This document shows, one piece after another, positions 10,918 through 21,197 of a stretch of DNA of 64,000 nucleotides. Below the pieces are notes generated by a model. The model searched no databases. It was not told the origin of the DNA and saw only the letters and a program-made list of their open reading frames with translations. The stretch is from Alphaproteobacteria bacterium (lineage in GTDB: Bacteria; Pseudomonadota; Alphaproteobacteria; Rhodospirillales; Rhodospirillaceae). Location: the NCBI GenBank assembly GCA_030835385.1, contig JAURPI010000025.1, forward strand, positions 124,001 to 188,000. Direction: 5' to 3'. The position numbers and the translations under genes are program-made. Within the stretch, counting starts at the first letter, position 1. Every line of letters starts with the position of its first letter.

Positions 10918-11526
10918 ATGACCAATCACGTACATCAGGGCGACTTGCCATCGGGCATTTCTTTTTCTCATGCCGTCGCGGTTGATACAGAAACAATGGG
11001 ACTCAGCGTTGCGCGTGACCGTCTGTGTGTCGTTCAGCTCTCTGGCGGTGATGGCGACAGCCATATCGTGCAAGTGTCAAAACCCTACGACGCACCTAAC
11101 TTGAAGGCATTGTTTACTGACCCAGGGTTGATAAAGATCTTTCACTTTGCTCGTTTTGACTTGGCAATGATTTTGAAACATCTCGGTGTGCGTTGTGAGC
11201 CAGCATATTGCACGCGGACCGTATCAAAATTGTGTAGGACGAATACAGAGCGGCACGGTCTAAAGGATTTGTGCCGTGATTATCTTGGGATTGAAATTTC
11301 CAAGCAGCAGCAATCGTCGGATTGGGCCGCTGAGACCTTGAAACCTGAACAGATCGAGTATGCGGCTGCAGACGTCCTGTATCTTCATCGCCTCAAAGAA
11401 GAAATGGACCGCCTTCTTGATCGCGAGGGCAGGCGTGATCTGGCTGAGGCGTGTTTCCGCTTTCTGCCTGACCGAGCGGCTCTGGACGTTGCAGGCTGGC
11501 CAGATGAGGATATTTTCGCCCACTAG
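10918..11526 (+). CDS. rnd: ribonuclease D-like 3'-5' exonuclease
   Basis: AVAVDTETMGL (DEDD), FHFARFDLAMI, YAAADVLYLHRLKEEM motifs. Confidence 0.9.
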   Translation: MTNHVHQGDLPSGISFSHAVAVDTETMGLSVARDRLCVVQLSGGDGDSHIVQVSKPYDAPNLKALFTDPGLIKIFHFARFDLAMILKHLGVRCEPAYCTRTVSKLCRTNTERHGLKDLCRDYLGIEISKQQQSSDWAAETLKPEQIEYAAADVLYLHRLKEEMDRLLDREGRRDLAEACFRFLPDRAALDVAGWPDEDIFAH

Positions 11527-11710
11527 AATTGCGACCTTTTGGGCTGTTCGTTGACCCGATTCCGCCGAGTCGCCATACTCTCAATTAGGACAAAGGTGGC
11601 ATGTCAGAAGGACATGCCTTTGACAGGGCCGCATCAGCGCCCCACATAACGTGAGGGGTCAAGAAGCTGGCTGCCGCACTCGTAAAGACAGATCGTAATC
11701 GGACCGCCCT

Positions 11711-12709
11711 ATGGCTCCATCACTTCAAGCGACAAAAGTAACTGCCGACCCGGATAGCGGTCAGGCTGATTTGACTGTTGCACGACGCGTTTTAAACCAG
11801 GCGGGTGATGGCTTGTCGATGATGGCCGATGAGCTCGGAGACGAATTTGTTAAATGCATCGAGCTCGTTTCCGGGTTGGATGGCCGGTTAATCGTTTCTG
11901 GCATGGGGAAGAGCGGTCACATCGGCAACAAGATTGCCGCAACGTTGGCCTCGACTGGTACGCCCGCATTCTTTGTTCATCCTGGTGAAGCAAGTCATGG
12001 CGATCTTGGTATGATCGCCGACGGTGACGCCGTCCTTGCCTTGTCGAACAGTGGTGAAACACCAGAGCTGTCCGATCTTGTTTCTTATACACGCCGCTTT
12101 GGCATCCCTTTGATAGGTATGACCGGTAAAAGGAAATCCACCCTGGCGGAGCAATCAGATATTGTTTTGTGTTTGCCCAATATAAACGAGGCCAGCCCGC
12201 ATGGCTCACCGACAACATCAACCACATTGATGATTACTTTAGGAGATGCCCTCGCGGTGGCACTTCTCGAACGACGTGGATTTACTGCGGACGACTACCG
12301 GCTCTTTCACCCAGGCGGCAAGATCGGCAAGAGTTTGTTCAAGGTCGCCGATCTTATGCATAAGGATGATGAAATTCCGCTGACACGTCCCAATTCACTT
12401 ATGAGTGATACCATCCTGACGATGACCGAAAAAACGTTCGGAATAGCGGGGGTGTTGGACACAGCTGGTAAGCTGGCCGGGATAGTCACCGACGGTGATT
12501 TGCGTCGCCATATGGACGGTCAATTGGTCGACATGTCTACTTCCGATGTGATGACGACAAATCCTAAGACCGTCGGACCAAACATGCTTGCTGCGGAAGC
12601 GCTACGCCTGATGAATGAATGGAAGGTCACCTGTCTTTTCGTTGTAGAAGAGGGCACGCCTGTTGGAATTCTAAGGATGCACGACATCCTTCGTGCGGGC
12701 GTTGTATGA
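11711..12709 (+). CDS. kdsD: KpsF/GutQ family arabinose-5-phosphate isomerase
   Basis: GMGKSGHIGNKIAATLASTGTPAFFVHPGEASHGDLGM SIS domain plus two CBS domains; upstream of lptCAB. Confidence 0.95.
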   Translation: MAPSLQATKVTADPDSGQADLTVARRVLNQAGDGLSMMADELGDEFVKCIELVSGLDGRLIVSGMGKSGHIGNKIAATLASTGTPAFFVHPGEASHGDLGMIADGDAVLALSNSGETPELSDLVSYTRRFGIPLIGMTGKRKSTLAEQSDIVLCLPNINEASPHGSPTTSTTLMITLGDALAVALLERRGFTADDYRLFHPGGKIGKSLFKVADLMHKDDEIPLTRPNSLMSDTILTMTEKTFGIAGVLDTAGKLAGIVTDGDLRRHMDGQLVDMSTSDVMTTNPKTVGPNMLAAEALRLMNEWKVTCLFVVEEGTPVGILRMHDILRAGVV

Positions 12710-13407
12710 CGGAGACACGACACAGTTCGATTGAAGTTTCAGCCGACCAAAACACGCCTAGCTCCCGCGGCGCGTGGCAGCCACGCTCGGTAGCGATCCG
12801 AGACTCTGTTGAAAAATACAGCCGGTTTGTTTCCGCAATGAAAGTGGTGTTGCCTAGCGTTGCTGGCCTTTTGTTGGCGCTGGTTATCATTTTGCCGCAA
12901 CTGCGCGGTGAGCCGGAGCAGCTAACGGCTGATATTGCAATCACAACTGATGATGACGGAGGTGCGTTGAGTTTGGTGAACGCTCGCTATCTCGGCACGG
13001 ACACTTCAGGTCAGCCATTCACAGTAACTGCTGAATCAGTACGCGAGGCTGGCGGGGGCGACGACAATATCGACCTCACTGCACCTCAGGCCGACATTAG
13101 CTTAAATGATGGAACCTGGTTAATGGTCGGGGCCGACACCGGGCGCTATCACCGAGAATCACAGACACTTAATTTAGAAGGCGCTGTTAATTTGTTTCAG
13201 GATCAAGGGTATGAGCTCCATACAGAGTCTGCCGTTGTCATGCTCGAACAAGGCGCGGCGACAAGTTCAACGCCGGTACAAACGCAAGGTCCATTTGGAC
13301 GACTTGAATCCCAAGGGTTTGATCTGCAAGACAAAGGCAAAGTTGTGTTCTTTACTGGGCCAGCCAAGCTGGTCCTAGATTCAGCGGGCAATGGTTCAGG
13401 TGGTTAA
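12706..13407 (+). CDS. lptC: LPS export protein LptC-like (YrbK family)
   Basis: ATG at 12706 overlaps the kdsD stop; single TM near N-terminus; position between kdsD and lptA. Confidence 0.85.
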   Translation: MTETRHSSIEVSADQNTPSSRGAWQPRSVAIRDSVEKYSRFVSAMKVVLPSVAGLLLALVIILPQLRGEPEQLTADIAITTDDDGGALSLVNARYLGTDTSGQPFTVTAESVREAGGGDDNIDLTAPQADISLNDGTWLMVGADTGRYHRESQTLNLEGAVNLFQDQGYELHTESAVVMLEQGAATSSTPVQTQGPFGRLESQGFDLQDKGKVVFFTGPAKLVLDSAGNGSGG

Positions 13408-14276
13408 TGAGTATGCGAATTTATAGTCTAATGTTTGCGCTACTTGCCCCGTCAATCGTTCACGCGCAAACCCTGTCCTTTCAACCTGACGACCCCGATA
13501 AGCCTATAGAGATAATCGCGGATCTCGGTATCGAATGGCAGCAAGAGGAAAAGCGGTTTATCGCGCGCGGGTCTGCCAAGGCGATACAAGGTGATGTTGA
13601 AGTATTAGCTGATGAACTGATTGCACATTACCGTGACAAAGAAGACGGTGGAACAGATGTCTATCGCGTTGACGCTTTAGGCCACGTGACCATCAAGTCT
13701 GCTGGGGAAACAGCGACGGGCACCGCTGCGGTGTATGATTTCGAGCAAGCAGTGCTGGTCATGGAGGGGTCGCCGGTCACCTTGGTCACTGTTGATGGCA
13801 CTGTTACGGCATACGACACGCTGCAGTACTGGGAACAAGAAAACGTCGCGGTCGCAGAAGGGAATGCGACGGCTGTGAAGGATGGGCAGAAATTGACCGC
13901 TGACACATTGACGGCGCGCTTTAAAGAGCCTGTCGGAGGATCAGGGAACGCCTCGCCGCAAAGAAGCGGGGAGTTGGACCGTCTCGAAGGGTTTGGCAAT
14001 GTCAGGATGGACAGTAAGGGCGATATTGTGCTCGGTGATCGCGGTCGATATGACCTCAATAGCGGCATTGCAACGTTGGACGGCAACGTACGCATCACCT
14101 CAGACAGCAACCAATTAAGCGGTGGGTTTGCTGTCGTCGACACCAATAGAGGTGTGAGTACGTTATATGCCAGTGCCACCGAGGCCGGTGTGCCTGGGCC
14201 TGGAAAAGCCCCCCGTGTTCGGGCGCTGCTCGTGCCACGTCCAAAAGGGGTCACGAATTCTGCGGATTCAGAGTAG
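13407..14276 (+). CDS. lptA: LPS transport periplasmic protein LptA/OstA family
   Basis: Signal peptide then PIEIIADLGIEWQQEEKRFIARGSAKAIQGDVEVLADEL OstA-like pattern; between lptC and lptB. Confidence 0.9.
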   Translation: MSMRIYSLMFALLAPSIVHAQTLSFQPDDPDKPIEIIADLGIEWQQEEKRFIARGSAKAIQGDVEVLADELIAHYRDKEDGGTDVYRVDALGHVTIKSAGETATGTAAVYDFEQAVLVMEGSPVTLVTVDGTVTAYDTLQYWEQENVAVAEGNATAVKDGQKLTADTLTARFKEPVGGSGNASPQRSGELDRLEGFGNVRMDSKGDIVLGDRGRYDLNSGIATLDGNVRITSDSNQLSGGFAVVDTNRGVSTLYASATEAGVPGPGKAPRVRALLVPRPKGVTNSADSE

Positions 14277-14329
14277 ACTGAGTTGAAGTCACGCCGTTTG
14301 CGACACCGAATGGCTTAGAAAGGTTTTTT

Positions 14330-15109
14330 ATGGCGCCGGATACGGTGGAAAACAGCAATACACCAGATTCGCCAAAAGATGTCAGCGAAGAAGGTTTGAC
14401 GGTTGAGGGTCTTGGAAAGTCCTTCAAAGGCCGACCTGTATTGCGTTCCGTTAGTCTATCTGTACACCGGGGTGAAGCTGTCGGCCTGCTTGGTCCAAAT
14501 GGTGCGGGTAAAACGACATCCTTCTATTGTGTGACAGGTCTTATAAGTCCCGATGAGGGTCAGATATTTCTGGACGGTGAAAATATTACGCCGCTGCCGA
14601 TGTACCGCCGGGCTAGATTGGGGATCGGTTACTTGCCGCAAGAAGCATCGATCTTCCGTGGTATGACCGTTGAGGCAAATATTCGTGCTGTTGCTGAAGT
14701 CATCGAATCTGACAAGGACGCCCAGGACGAATTGGTCGAATCCTTGTTGGACGAATTTAATGTGGCTCACTTGAGGCAGTCGCCCGCTCTAGCACTGTCC
14801 GGTGGCGAGCGCCGCCGGGTCGAGATTGCACGTGCCTTGGCCTCGCGACCAAATTTTCTGCTTTTGGACGAACCGCTTGCAGGCATCGACCCAATCGCTG
14901 TTGCTGACATACGTGACCTTGTGTCCCATCTCAAAGATCGCGGTTTAGGCGTTTTGATTACTGACCACAATGTGCGTGAAACCCTGGACATCATTGATCG
15001 CGCGTACATCCTGCATGAAGGAACGGTGTTGATGGAGGGCGCCCCATCGGAAATCGTGGCCCATGAAGGGGTGCGCCGGGTGTACCTGGGAGAGCGCTTC
15101 AGTCTCTAG
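14330..15109 (+). CDS. lptB: LPS export ABC transporter ATP-binding protein
   Basis: GLLGPNGAGKTTSFYC Walker A, LSGGERRRVEIARALA signature, LLDEPLAGIDP Walker B. Confidence 0.97.
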   Translation: MAPDTVENSNTPDSPKDVSEEGLTVEGLGKSFKGRPVLRSVSLSVHRGEAVGLLGPNGAGKTTSFYCVTGLISPDEGQIFLDGENITPLPMYRRARLGIGYLPQEASIFRGMTVEANIRAVAEVIESDKDAQDELVESLLDEFNVAHLRQSPALALSGGERRRVEIARALASRPNFLLLDEPLAGIDPIAVADIRDLVSHLKDRGLGVLITDHNVRETLDIIDRAYILHEGTVLMEGAPSEIVAHEGVRRVYLGERFSL

Positions 15110-15130
15110 CGACGGGGGAGTCATTTAGAA

Positions 15131-16642
15131 ATGGCCATTGGCCCCCGCTTAGCTCTTCGGCAATCACAAAGTCTAGTCATGACTCCTCAGTTGCAGCAGG
15201 CTATTCGCCTGTTGCAATTGTCCGCCGCTGAACTGGTCGAGTATGTCGACCAGGAATTAGAAACCAATCCGCTATTGGAAAGAGATGAATCAAGCGGTGA
15301 AGGCTCCTTAAATGAGGCGATGGGTAACGCTGATGATCGATCAGAAGAGGGGATGAACATCGTTGATTCGGTCGACGAGCAACCTGATGTAGCGATTGAT
15401 ATTGACGAGGGGTTGACTGAAAACGATGCAGCTTACGACACAGACTCAGATGCCACCGGATCAACCATGGTTAGCGTTGAATCGTCTTCATCCAGTGGCG
15501 GCAGTTTTGATGACATGCAGTCTGACCTCGAACAGACCTTGTCCGAGGCCGAAGATTTAAGAAGCCATCTCGAGGGGCAATTAAGTCTTACGACGATGTC
15601 GGCGTCCGACCGGTTGATCGCAACAGCTTTGATCGACAGCCTCGACGAGAGTGGATATTTGGCCAGTGACTTCGACGCGCTGGCAGATCAGTTGGGTGCG
15701 TCGGTTGAGTCTATTGAATCGGTTCTTGAGACACTTCAAAAGTTCGACCCTGCCGGACTCTTTGCCCGTGACCTGAAAGAATGCCTGGTTCTTCAGCTTC
15801 GGGACCGCAATCGCTATGACCCCGTCATCGGTGCTTTGATCGATAACCTCGATCTGCTCGCCAAGCGTGACTTTGATCAACTCAAGACCCGGTGCAATGT
15901 CGATACAGAAGACTTGAGGGATATGATTGAAGAGGTGCGGGCGCTTGATCCAAAGCCCGCACTTAGGTTTGAAACATCGGTTAGTTATACGGTTATACCA
16001 GATGTTATCATGACCCCGACGCCAGACGGTGGCTGGCGGGTGGAACTCAATGCAGAAACTCTTCCTAAGGTACTGATCAACAATCAGTACTATTCAGAGC
16101 TGAGCCAGTCTGGAACCAGCAAAGAAGAAAAGACGTTCGTTGCTGAAAAATTTCAGTCTGCGACATGGCTAGTGCGCGCATTAGAACAACGAGCAACGAC
16201 CATCCTTAAAGTATCAACCGCTTTGGTTGCCAAACAGGACGCCTTTTTCAGAAAAGGAGTCACTTTTTTAAAGCCGCTTATTCTGAAAGACATTGCAGAG
16301 GATACAGAGCTGCACGAAAGCACCGTCAGCCGTGTCACCAACAACAAGTTTATTGCAACGCCACGGGGTATCTATGAACTGAAGTACTTCTTTAGTCATG
16401 GATTGACCCAGGGGGACGGTGAAGAGGCAACGTCCGCCGAGGCGGTGCGACACCGGATCAAGAAAATGGTCGACGATGAACCGGTCGATGCGGTGTTATC
16501 TGATGATCAAATCGTCGACAAACTACGTCAAAATGGCGTAAAGGTTGCCCGGCGAACGGTTGCTAAGTATCGGGAATCTTTAAAGATTCCTTCGTCAGTA
16601 CAGCGCCGCAGACAAAAAGCAAATGACCTGCCCCCAACATGA
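15131..16642 (+). CDS. rpoN: RNA polymerase sigma-54 factor
   Basis: N-terminal LRQSQSLVMTPQLQQAIRLLQLS and C-terminal ARRTVAKYRESLKIPSSVQRRR RpoN box. Confidence 0.98.
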   Translation: MAIGPRLALRQSQSLVMTPQLQQAIRLLQLSAAELVEYVDQELETNPLLERDESSGEGSLNEAMGNADDRSEEGMNIVDSVDEQPDVAIDIDEGLTENDAAYDTDSDATGSTMVSVESSSSSGGSFDDMQSDLEQTLSEAEDLRSHLEGQLSLTTMSASDRLIATALIDSLDESGYLASDFDALADQLGASVESIESVLETLQKFDPAGLFARDLKECLVLQLRDRNRYDPVIGALIDNLDLLAKRDFDQLKTRCNVDTEDLRDMIEEVRALDPKPALRFETSVSYTVIPDVIMTPTPDGGWRVELNAETLPKVLINNQYYSELSQSGTSKEEKTFVAEKFQSATWLVRALEQRATTILKVSTALVAKQDAFFRKGVTFLKPLILKDIAEDTELHESTVSRVTNNKFIATPRGIYELKYFFSHGLTQGDGEEATSAEAVRHRIKKMVDDEPVDAVLSDDQIVDKLRQNGVKVARRTVAKYRESLKIPSSVQRRRQKANDLPPT

Positions 16643-16925
16643 TGTCGAGGCTTCCTTGACTTGGCATAGGCTCCTGCATATGGTTCGCCGCCTCAGACAA
16701 AGGGGTGGTTAAAATCGTCTGTTAAACGGGCGAAAAAAAGGTCAAGACCAAGTTCTGATAAGAGCGGAAAATTAGACGAAACGAGAGCGTTTCGTAGACC
16801 CCTAAATAAAAATTGAATCGGGAGATATCCCTAGGATCGAAGCACAATTAGTGAATGCCAATACCCCGCACGTTTTCGGGGCAAAACATGGCAAGTGTTA
16901 GATCGGTCTGGGATGTGACTTGGGT

Positions 16926-17384
16926 ATGGAAATCAGAGATTTGTTACAGCCCGATGCTGTAATCACTTTGAAGGCATCGAGTAAGAAGCAAGTGCTACAA
17001 GAAATTGCCAAGAAAGCGGCTGTAGTTACCGGGCTTGGCGAGCGCAAAATTTTTGACACTTTACTCGAGAGAGAGCGGCTTGGCACAACAGGTGTGGGCA
17101 ACGGCATTGCTATTCCACATGGCAAGCTTGCCGAACTCAATGGTTTGTATGGTGTTTTTGCGCGCTTAGAGAAACCTGTCGACTTCGAAGCCATTGACGA
17201 TCACCCGGTCGATCTTATTTTCCTTTTATTGGCTCCCGAGCAAGCTGGTGCTGATCACCTCAAGGCTCTTGCTCGGGTGTCTCGCTTGCTACGTGACCCT
17301 GAGAATTGTGAAAAGTTGCGCGGTGCTGCGAATACCGACGGACTGTATATGGTGCTCATCCAGTCGGAAGCAGAAGCGGCTTAG
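16926..17384 (+). CDS. ptsN: PTS IIA-like nitrogen regulatory protein
   Basis: IPHGKLAELNGLYGVFARLEKPVDFEAIDDHPVDLIFLLLAPE EIIA-Ntr motif; ATG at 16926 (ORF 16920). Confidence 0.95.
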   Translation: MEIRDLLQPDAVITLKASSKKQVLQEIAKKAAVVTGLGERKIFDTLLERERLGTTGVGNGIAIPHGKLAELNGLYGVFARLEKPVDFEAIDDHPVDLIFLLLAPEQAGADHLKALARVSRLLRDPENCEKLRGAANTDGLYMVLIQSEAEAA

Positions 17385-18004
17385 TTTTTCTCTGTTGCCG
17401 CTGGTTGGAATGTCACCCGCGCTTGGTTAATCCGCATTCCTACCGTTATCCAACACATCGCTATAAAAACGTAGGACGCTGGGACAAACCACTCTGGTCG
17501 CGCGCAGACTAGTGCAAAAAATAATATTGTTTCTGTGCCTTCGGCCAACCCGCCAGAATAGAAAAATGACTTCTTGCCCCGATCCTTGGTTTCAACACCG
17601 CGTTTAGCCGCAATAACAGCAAACGCAAGAAACGACGCTCCAGTTCCAATAAAGCTGGCTATAAGAAAGGCTGCAACGACGGCGTTTTCGCGGTCTAAAA
17701 GGGCAAACCCTATGACAACAGTCGCATAGAATATGAAGTCCAATACGATGTCCAAATAGGCGCCGAAATCTGTTTTTTCTGTCGCGCGAGCAATGGCACC
17801 ATCTAACCCATCGGCAACGCGGTTCAGTGCAATGAGAATAAGGGCAACGGTCGGTGCATTAAGGGCCAACGCCGGGAGGGCGCCCACGCCAATAAAAAAG
17901 CCAACCACTGTCATCTTGTTTGCAGTGACCCCGTGCTGCGCCAAAATGCGTCCTGTCCAGTTGATTGGGGGGGCAATCAGACGCACCATGAAGGGATCAA
18001 GCAT
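17381..18004 (-). CDS. CDP-alcohol phosphatidyltransferase family protein
   Basis: RVADGLDGAIARATEKTDFGAYLDIVLDF matches DGxxAR...GxxxDxxxD; multiple TM segments. Confidence 0.9.
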   Translation of the reverse strand: MLDPFMVRLIAPPINWTGRILAQHGVTANKMTVVGFFIGVGALPALALNAPTVALILIALNRVADGLDGAIARATEKTDFGAYLDIVLDFIFYATVVIGFALLDRENAVVAAFLIASFIGTGASFLAFAVIAAKRGVETKDRGKKSFFYSGGLAEGTETILFFALVCARPEWFVPASYVFIAMCWITVGMRINQARVTFQPAATEKN

Positions 18005-18029
18005 AACAATTGTCCAAGGTTAGTTTCGC

Positions 18030-18767
18030 GTGACTAGAGAGTTCTATTCTATCTTATCAAAACTCAAAACGGTGTGTATGGGTGCCGTTTTGGCAGCTGT
18101 GTTGCCAGGGTCTGTGATTGCATTGGATTTGAGTTTTGCGCCCGACCTCAAGTCCGCAGGCTGGCGTGTTCACATACCACGTGGCAAGGACGCTGCTGAA
18201 TTTCTTGTCGACGATGCCGGCCACCTGACCGTACGGGCCAGCGCTCAAGTGGCTTTTCTCTACACCATAGTGCCTGACGACCCACAGCCAGGGCAAACCC
18301 TGTCGTGGTCATGGCGGGTTGATCAAAATTTCCCTGGAACAGATTTGTCAAAACCCGGCTCAGATGACCGCCCCATCGCGGTCCACGTTTACTTTACAGA
18401 TCAAAAAACTGGCCTCTTGAAAAAGCTGGGACGTGGCATGGCGGCTATGTTTGGGGTGCCCGTGTCTGGCCGGGCGATTACTTATATTTGGGGTGGGCGG
18501 CGCCCAGCGCGGACCATGATTCCCAATCCTTTTATGGATGATGGGGAGGGCGTGCTGGTTGTTCAACGGTCACCAATTCTGGCCTCCAACGAAAAATGGA
18601 TCGAGGAAACTGTCGATCTCGCTGCCGACTATCTGGCCGCGTTTGGGGGTGAACCAACGCCGATTAGTGTGGTTGCTATTTCTGCGGACACCGATGATAC
18701 CGGTGCAAAATCACTGTCTCAGGTTCGGGATTTGAGGCTGTTGGGCGGTCTTAACGAGCCTCGTTAA
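18030..18767 (+). CDS. DUF3047-like secreted protein
   Basis: Signal peptide; LSWSWRVDQNFPGTDLSKPGSDDRPIAVHVYF typical of DUF3047. Confidence 0.75.
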   Translation: MTREFYSILSKLKTVCMGAVLAAVLPGSVIALDLSFAPDLKSAGWRVHIPRGKDAAEFLVDDAGHLTVRASAQVAFLYTIVPDDPQPGQTLSWSWRVDQNFPGTDLSKPGSDDRPIAVHVYFTDQKTGLLKKLGRGMAAMFGVPVSGRAITYIWGGRRPARTMIPNPFMDDGEGVLVVQRSPILASNEKWIEETVDLAADYLAAFGGEPTPISVVAISADTDDTGAKSLSQVRDLRLLGGLNEPR

Positions 18768-19656
18768 GGTCCCAATCATAGTCGGTTTTGATTAAACCGA
18801 TCCGGCGATTGATGTTCCGGGCAAGTGTTTTCCGAGCATACTTTAAAAGGTGTTCAAGAACACCTTCGTCGGTACCGCCAAAGTCTTCATCGTACCACTC
18901 ATAGATTTGAGAAATGGTCATGCGTCCACCGACAATAGATACGCCCCGTGAGTTATTAATGAACTTAAATGCGGCGGCCTCTAAGTTGTCTTCCATGTTT
19001 TCTGGTGTGAACGCCTGTGGCCATAGGTCGGGGCATCCTATCGACGCGCAATTGAGGGCGTAGTGGATACGGTTGTCCTCCCATATCGGGCGGAGGATGC
19101 GGTGTTCAATGTCATCTAAGCTGAGGTCGACACCCTCGATTGTTACGAGCTTTTTCCCCCATGGACCTGACGAGAAAAAGCCCGGAGAGATATCGATCTC
19201 GCGGATAGACCTAACAGGGTAGTGCTCAAGCACTGTTCTGACGGTTAGTGCGTTGTACAGATTGATCCAATAGGCCTTTTGTTCATCGCGATTGTAGTTA
19301 CTGATGCCGACAGCTTGGAGAGTGGCGATATACTCCTTTAGGGTCTGCTTGTCCGCTTCGCTTACGGCGCGATAACGAAAGAGGTTGGCCACGGCCTCTG
19401 TCTCGGTCACAACGTCAACGATGGATTGATCCTCAGCGAGATAGATGTCGAGAAAGCTTTGCCAGCGATTGTGACCAATGAACTCCGTTGCTAGTTCGTC
19501 GAAGCCTTCAAATTCATCCATCAAATCAGGTTTGGCCGCCAGCCTAGATTCAAGAGACCCTGTGAAAGCAGAGGCCGGATCTGCGCCGATGCTTGTTCCG
19601 ATCAAGGCCAAAGCTATCAGGACAGAGACAAACAGGGCTTGGCTAGGGCGGGTCAT
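18751..19656 (-). CDS. DUF547 domain-containing protein
   Basis: NRDEQKAYWINLYNALTVRTVLEHYPVRSI and NDRIHYALNCASIGCPDL-type motif characteristic of DUF547. Confidence 0.88.
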   Translation of the reverse strand: MTRPSQALFVSVLIALALIGTSIGADPASAFTGSLESRLAAKPDLMDEFEGFDELATEFIGHNRWQSFLDIYLAEDQSIVDVVTETEAVANLFRYRAVSEADKQTLKEYIATLQAVGISNYNRDEQKAYWINLYNALTVRTVLEHYPVRSIREIDISPGFFSSGPWGKKLVTIEGVDLSLDDIEHRILRPIWEDNRIHYALNCASIGCPDLWPQAFTPENMEDNLEAAAFKFINNSRGVSIVGGRMTISQIYEWYDEDFGGTDEGVLEHLLKYARKTLARNINRRIGLIKTDYDWDLNEAR

Positions 19657-19762
19657 GATTTTCTACGGTCTTTGTGATGGCAGTGGCAAAGCTTATGATC
19701 TGGAAGAGATTGCGCCAAGCCTCATCTGAGTGTTTGTGCTTTGGTCGATGCATAGGAGGTCC

Positions 19763-20083
19763 ATGCTGAAACATGCATTCTGCCAAGAACATCTTATCGC
19801 TGCAGCGGTCTTGGGTGCGGGATTTGCTATTCCAGGCCTGTCCGGAGCTCAACAAGATCCTCTTGCGGCAATATGCCAAGGGTTTCTGTCCTCCTCGGTT
19901 GCACCCGCGCCGGGCAACGCTAACAATCTTTGCGACTGCTTGGTGCGCGAGGTGCAAGCCAATCTTAACACCAATGAAATGCAGGCTTATCAAAGCGCGA
20001 CCCAAGCTGGTCGTGCTCTATCTCGCAGCGTCGATTCTAAAATAACGGCCATAGCGGTAAAGTGCCTGGGGCAGGCTCAATAG
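19763..20083 (+). CDS. hypothetical secreted protein
   Basis: MLKHAFCQEHLIAAAVLGAGFAIPGLSGAQ signal-like N-terminus and Cys-containing mature part; ORF 19730..20083. Confidence 0.5.
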   Translation: MLKHAFCQEHLIAAAVLGAGFAIPGLSGAQQDPLAAICQGFLSSSVAPAPGNANNLCDCLVREVQANLNTNEMQAYQSATQAGRALSRSVDSKITAIAVKCLGQAQ

Positions 20084-20084
20084 A

Positions 20085-21074
20085 TTACGCTGCGGTTTGA
20101 AAAAATTCGTACAAGACGCCGTCCGGTGTACGCACGCTGCAGACCTGAACTTTACCATAAGGGTGTAAGGTTGCCGTACGGATCTGAGACTCTAGTGAAT
20201 ATCCGGCCGCAGTGATGCGGGATGCGGTTTCCGAAACGTCAGCGACAACCCACCGCAAAGCTATGTGACCAAGATTCGGCGGGAGTGCTCGGTCCGATAG
20301 GTCGCGCCCTTCAAGTCCGTTCCATTCTATGAGTTCAACTCGACCATTCTCCCGGTCGACGGCACCAGGTACGCCGCGTGGATGCATGATCGCCGCTTTG
20401 GTTTCAATTTCAGTTGTGAGGTTGCGGGGAAACCCAAAGTTACTGTCCTTTGGCTCCGTGTTGCGTGTGTCGTTGTCGACAAAAGGAATGAACCCCAATG
20501 CATCACGGTGAAAGTCTCGGGTCGCATCCCTATCGCGGACAATTTGCATGCAATTGAAAGGCTGGCTCATGTGGGTGATGTGATTCCAGCCTTCCAGTGG
20601 AGGTTCGACCCGTTCGTACATGCCAAAAGATACGCCATCGGGTCCGCGTAAAATGACATTGGCCAGTGTTCGTCCGTTGTAGTCAAAGGAGATGGGGTCA
20701 GCGACCGCTGTCCAGCCGAAATTTAGAGCTGAGTTAGAAACACCTTGCAGATCCTTTGATCGGACCATCAACGAAAAAATACCACCAGTATCCCAGGGCA
20801 TAGCTCCGGCACGGACACGCTGTTGCTCACCTGTGCCGTCAAAGGCGACAAACCTCACAAATCCTTGGGCTTCGTCGCCGCAGTAAAACAAAGCCTCTTC
20901 ACCTGATGTGGACTCGTTGAGGCTCCACATACTGAGTATGCTCTGATCAACAGGCCCTCGATGCCCAAGTGTCCATCCGCAAACTTGATCCGCCAACATG
21001 CACCACTGGTCCAGGTCGCGGACGAGAGTTACGGCCTCTTTCCAACCACCACCGGCATCCAGTGCGACATTCAT
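20085..21074 (-). CDS. VOC (glyoxalase/dioxygenase-like) family protein, two-domain
   Basis: C-terminal HITHMSQPFNCMQIVRDRDATRDFHRDALGF and GHIALRWVVADVSETASRI VOC repeats. Confidence 0.75.
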   Translation of the reverse strand: MNVALDAGGGWKEAVTLVRDLDQWCMLADQVCGWTLGHRGPVDQSILSMWSLNESTSGEEALFYCGDEAQGFVRFVAFDGTGEQQRVRAGAMPWDTGGIFSLMVRSKDLQGVSNSALNFGWTAVADPISFDYNGRTLANVILRGPDGVSFGMYERVEPPLEGWNHITHMSQPFNCMQIVRDRDATRDFHRDALGFIPFVDNDTRNTEPKDSNFGFPRNLTTEIETKAAIMHPRGVPGAVDRENGRVELIEWNGLEGRDLSDRALPPNLGHIALRWVVADVSETASRITAAGYSLESQIRTATLHPYGKVQVCSVRTPDGVLYEFFQTAA

Positions 21075-21197
21075 CACGATATCCTTCGTTCTTGTTGCTC
21101 AGGTGGTGAGAGTGTGCCCTGTGTGATGATGGGGATCGATCTTTTTTCATTGCTCAACTCTCTATAGGCTGAGGTACACCTAGTAAGGCCAATAAAC

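Noticed and set aside
13661-14254. 197-aa antisense ORF opposite lptA
   Set aside because: Shadow ORF opposite a confident gene; no recognisable motif.
16662-16678. TGGCATAGGCTCCTGCA resembling a sigma-54 -24/-12 promoter between rpoN and ptsN
   Set aside because: GG-to-GC spacing is one base too long relative to the TGGCAC-N5-TTGC consensus and the -12 match is weak.
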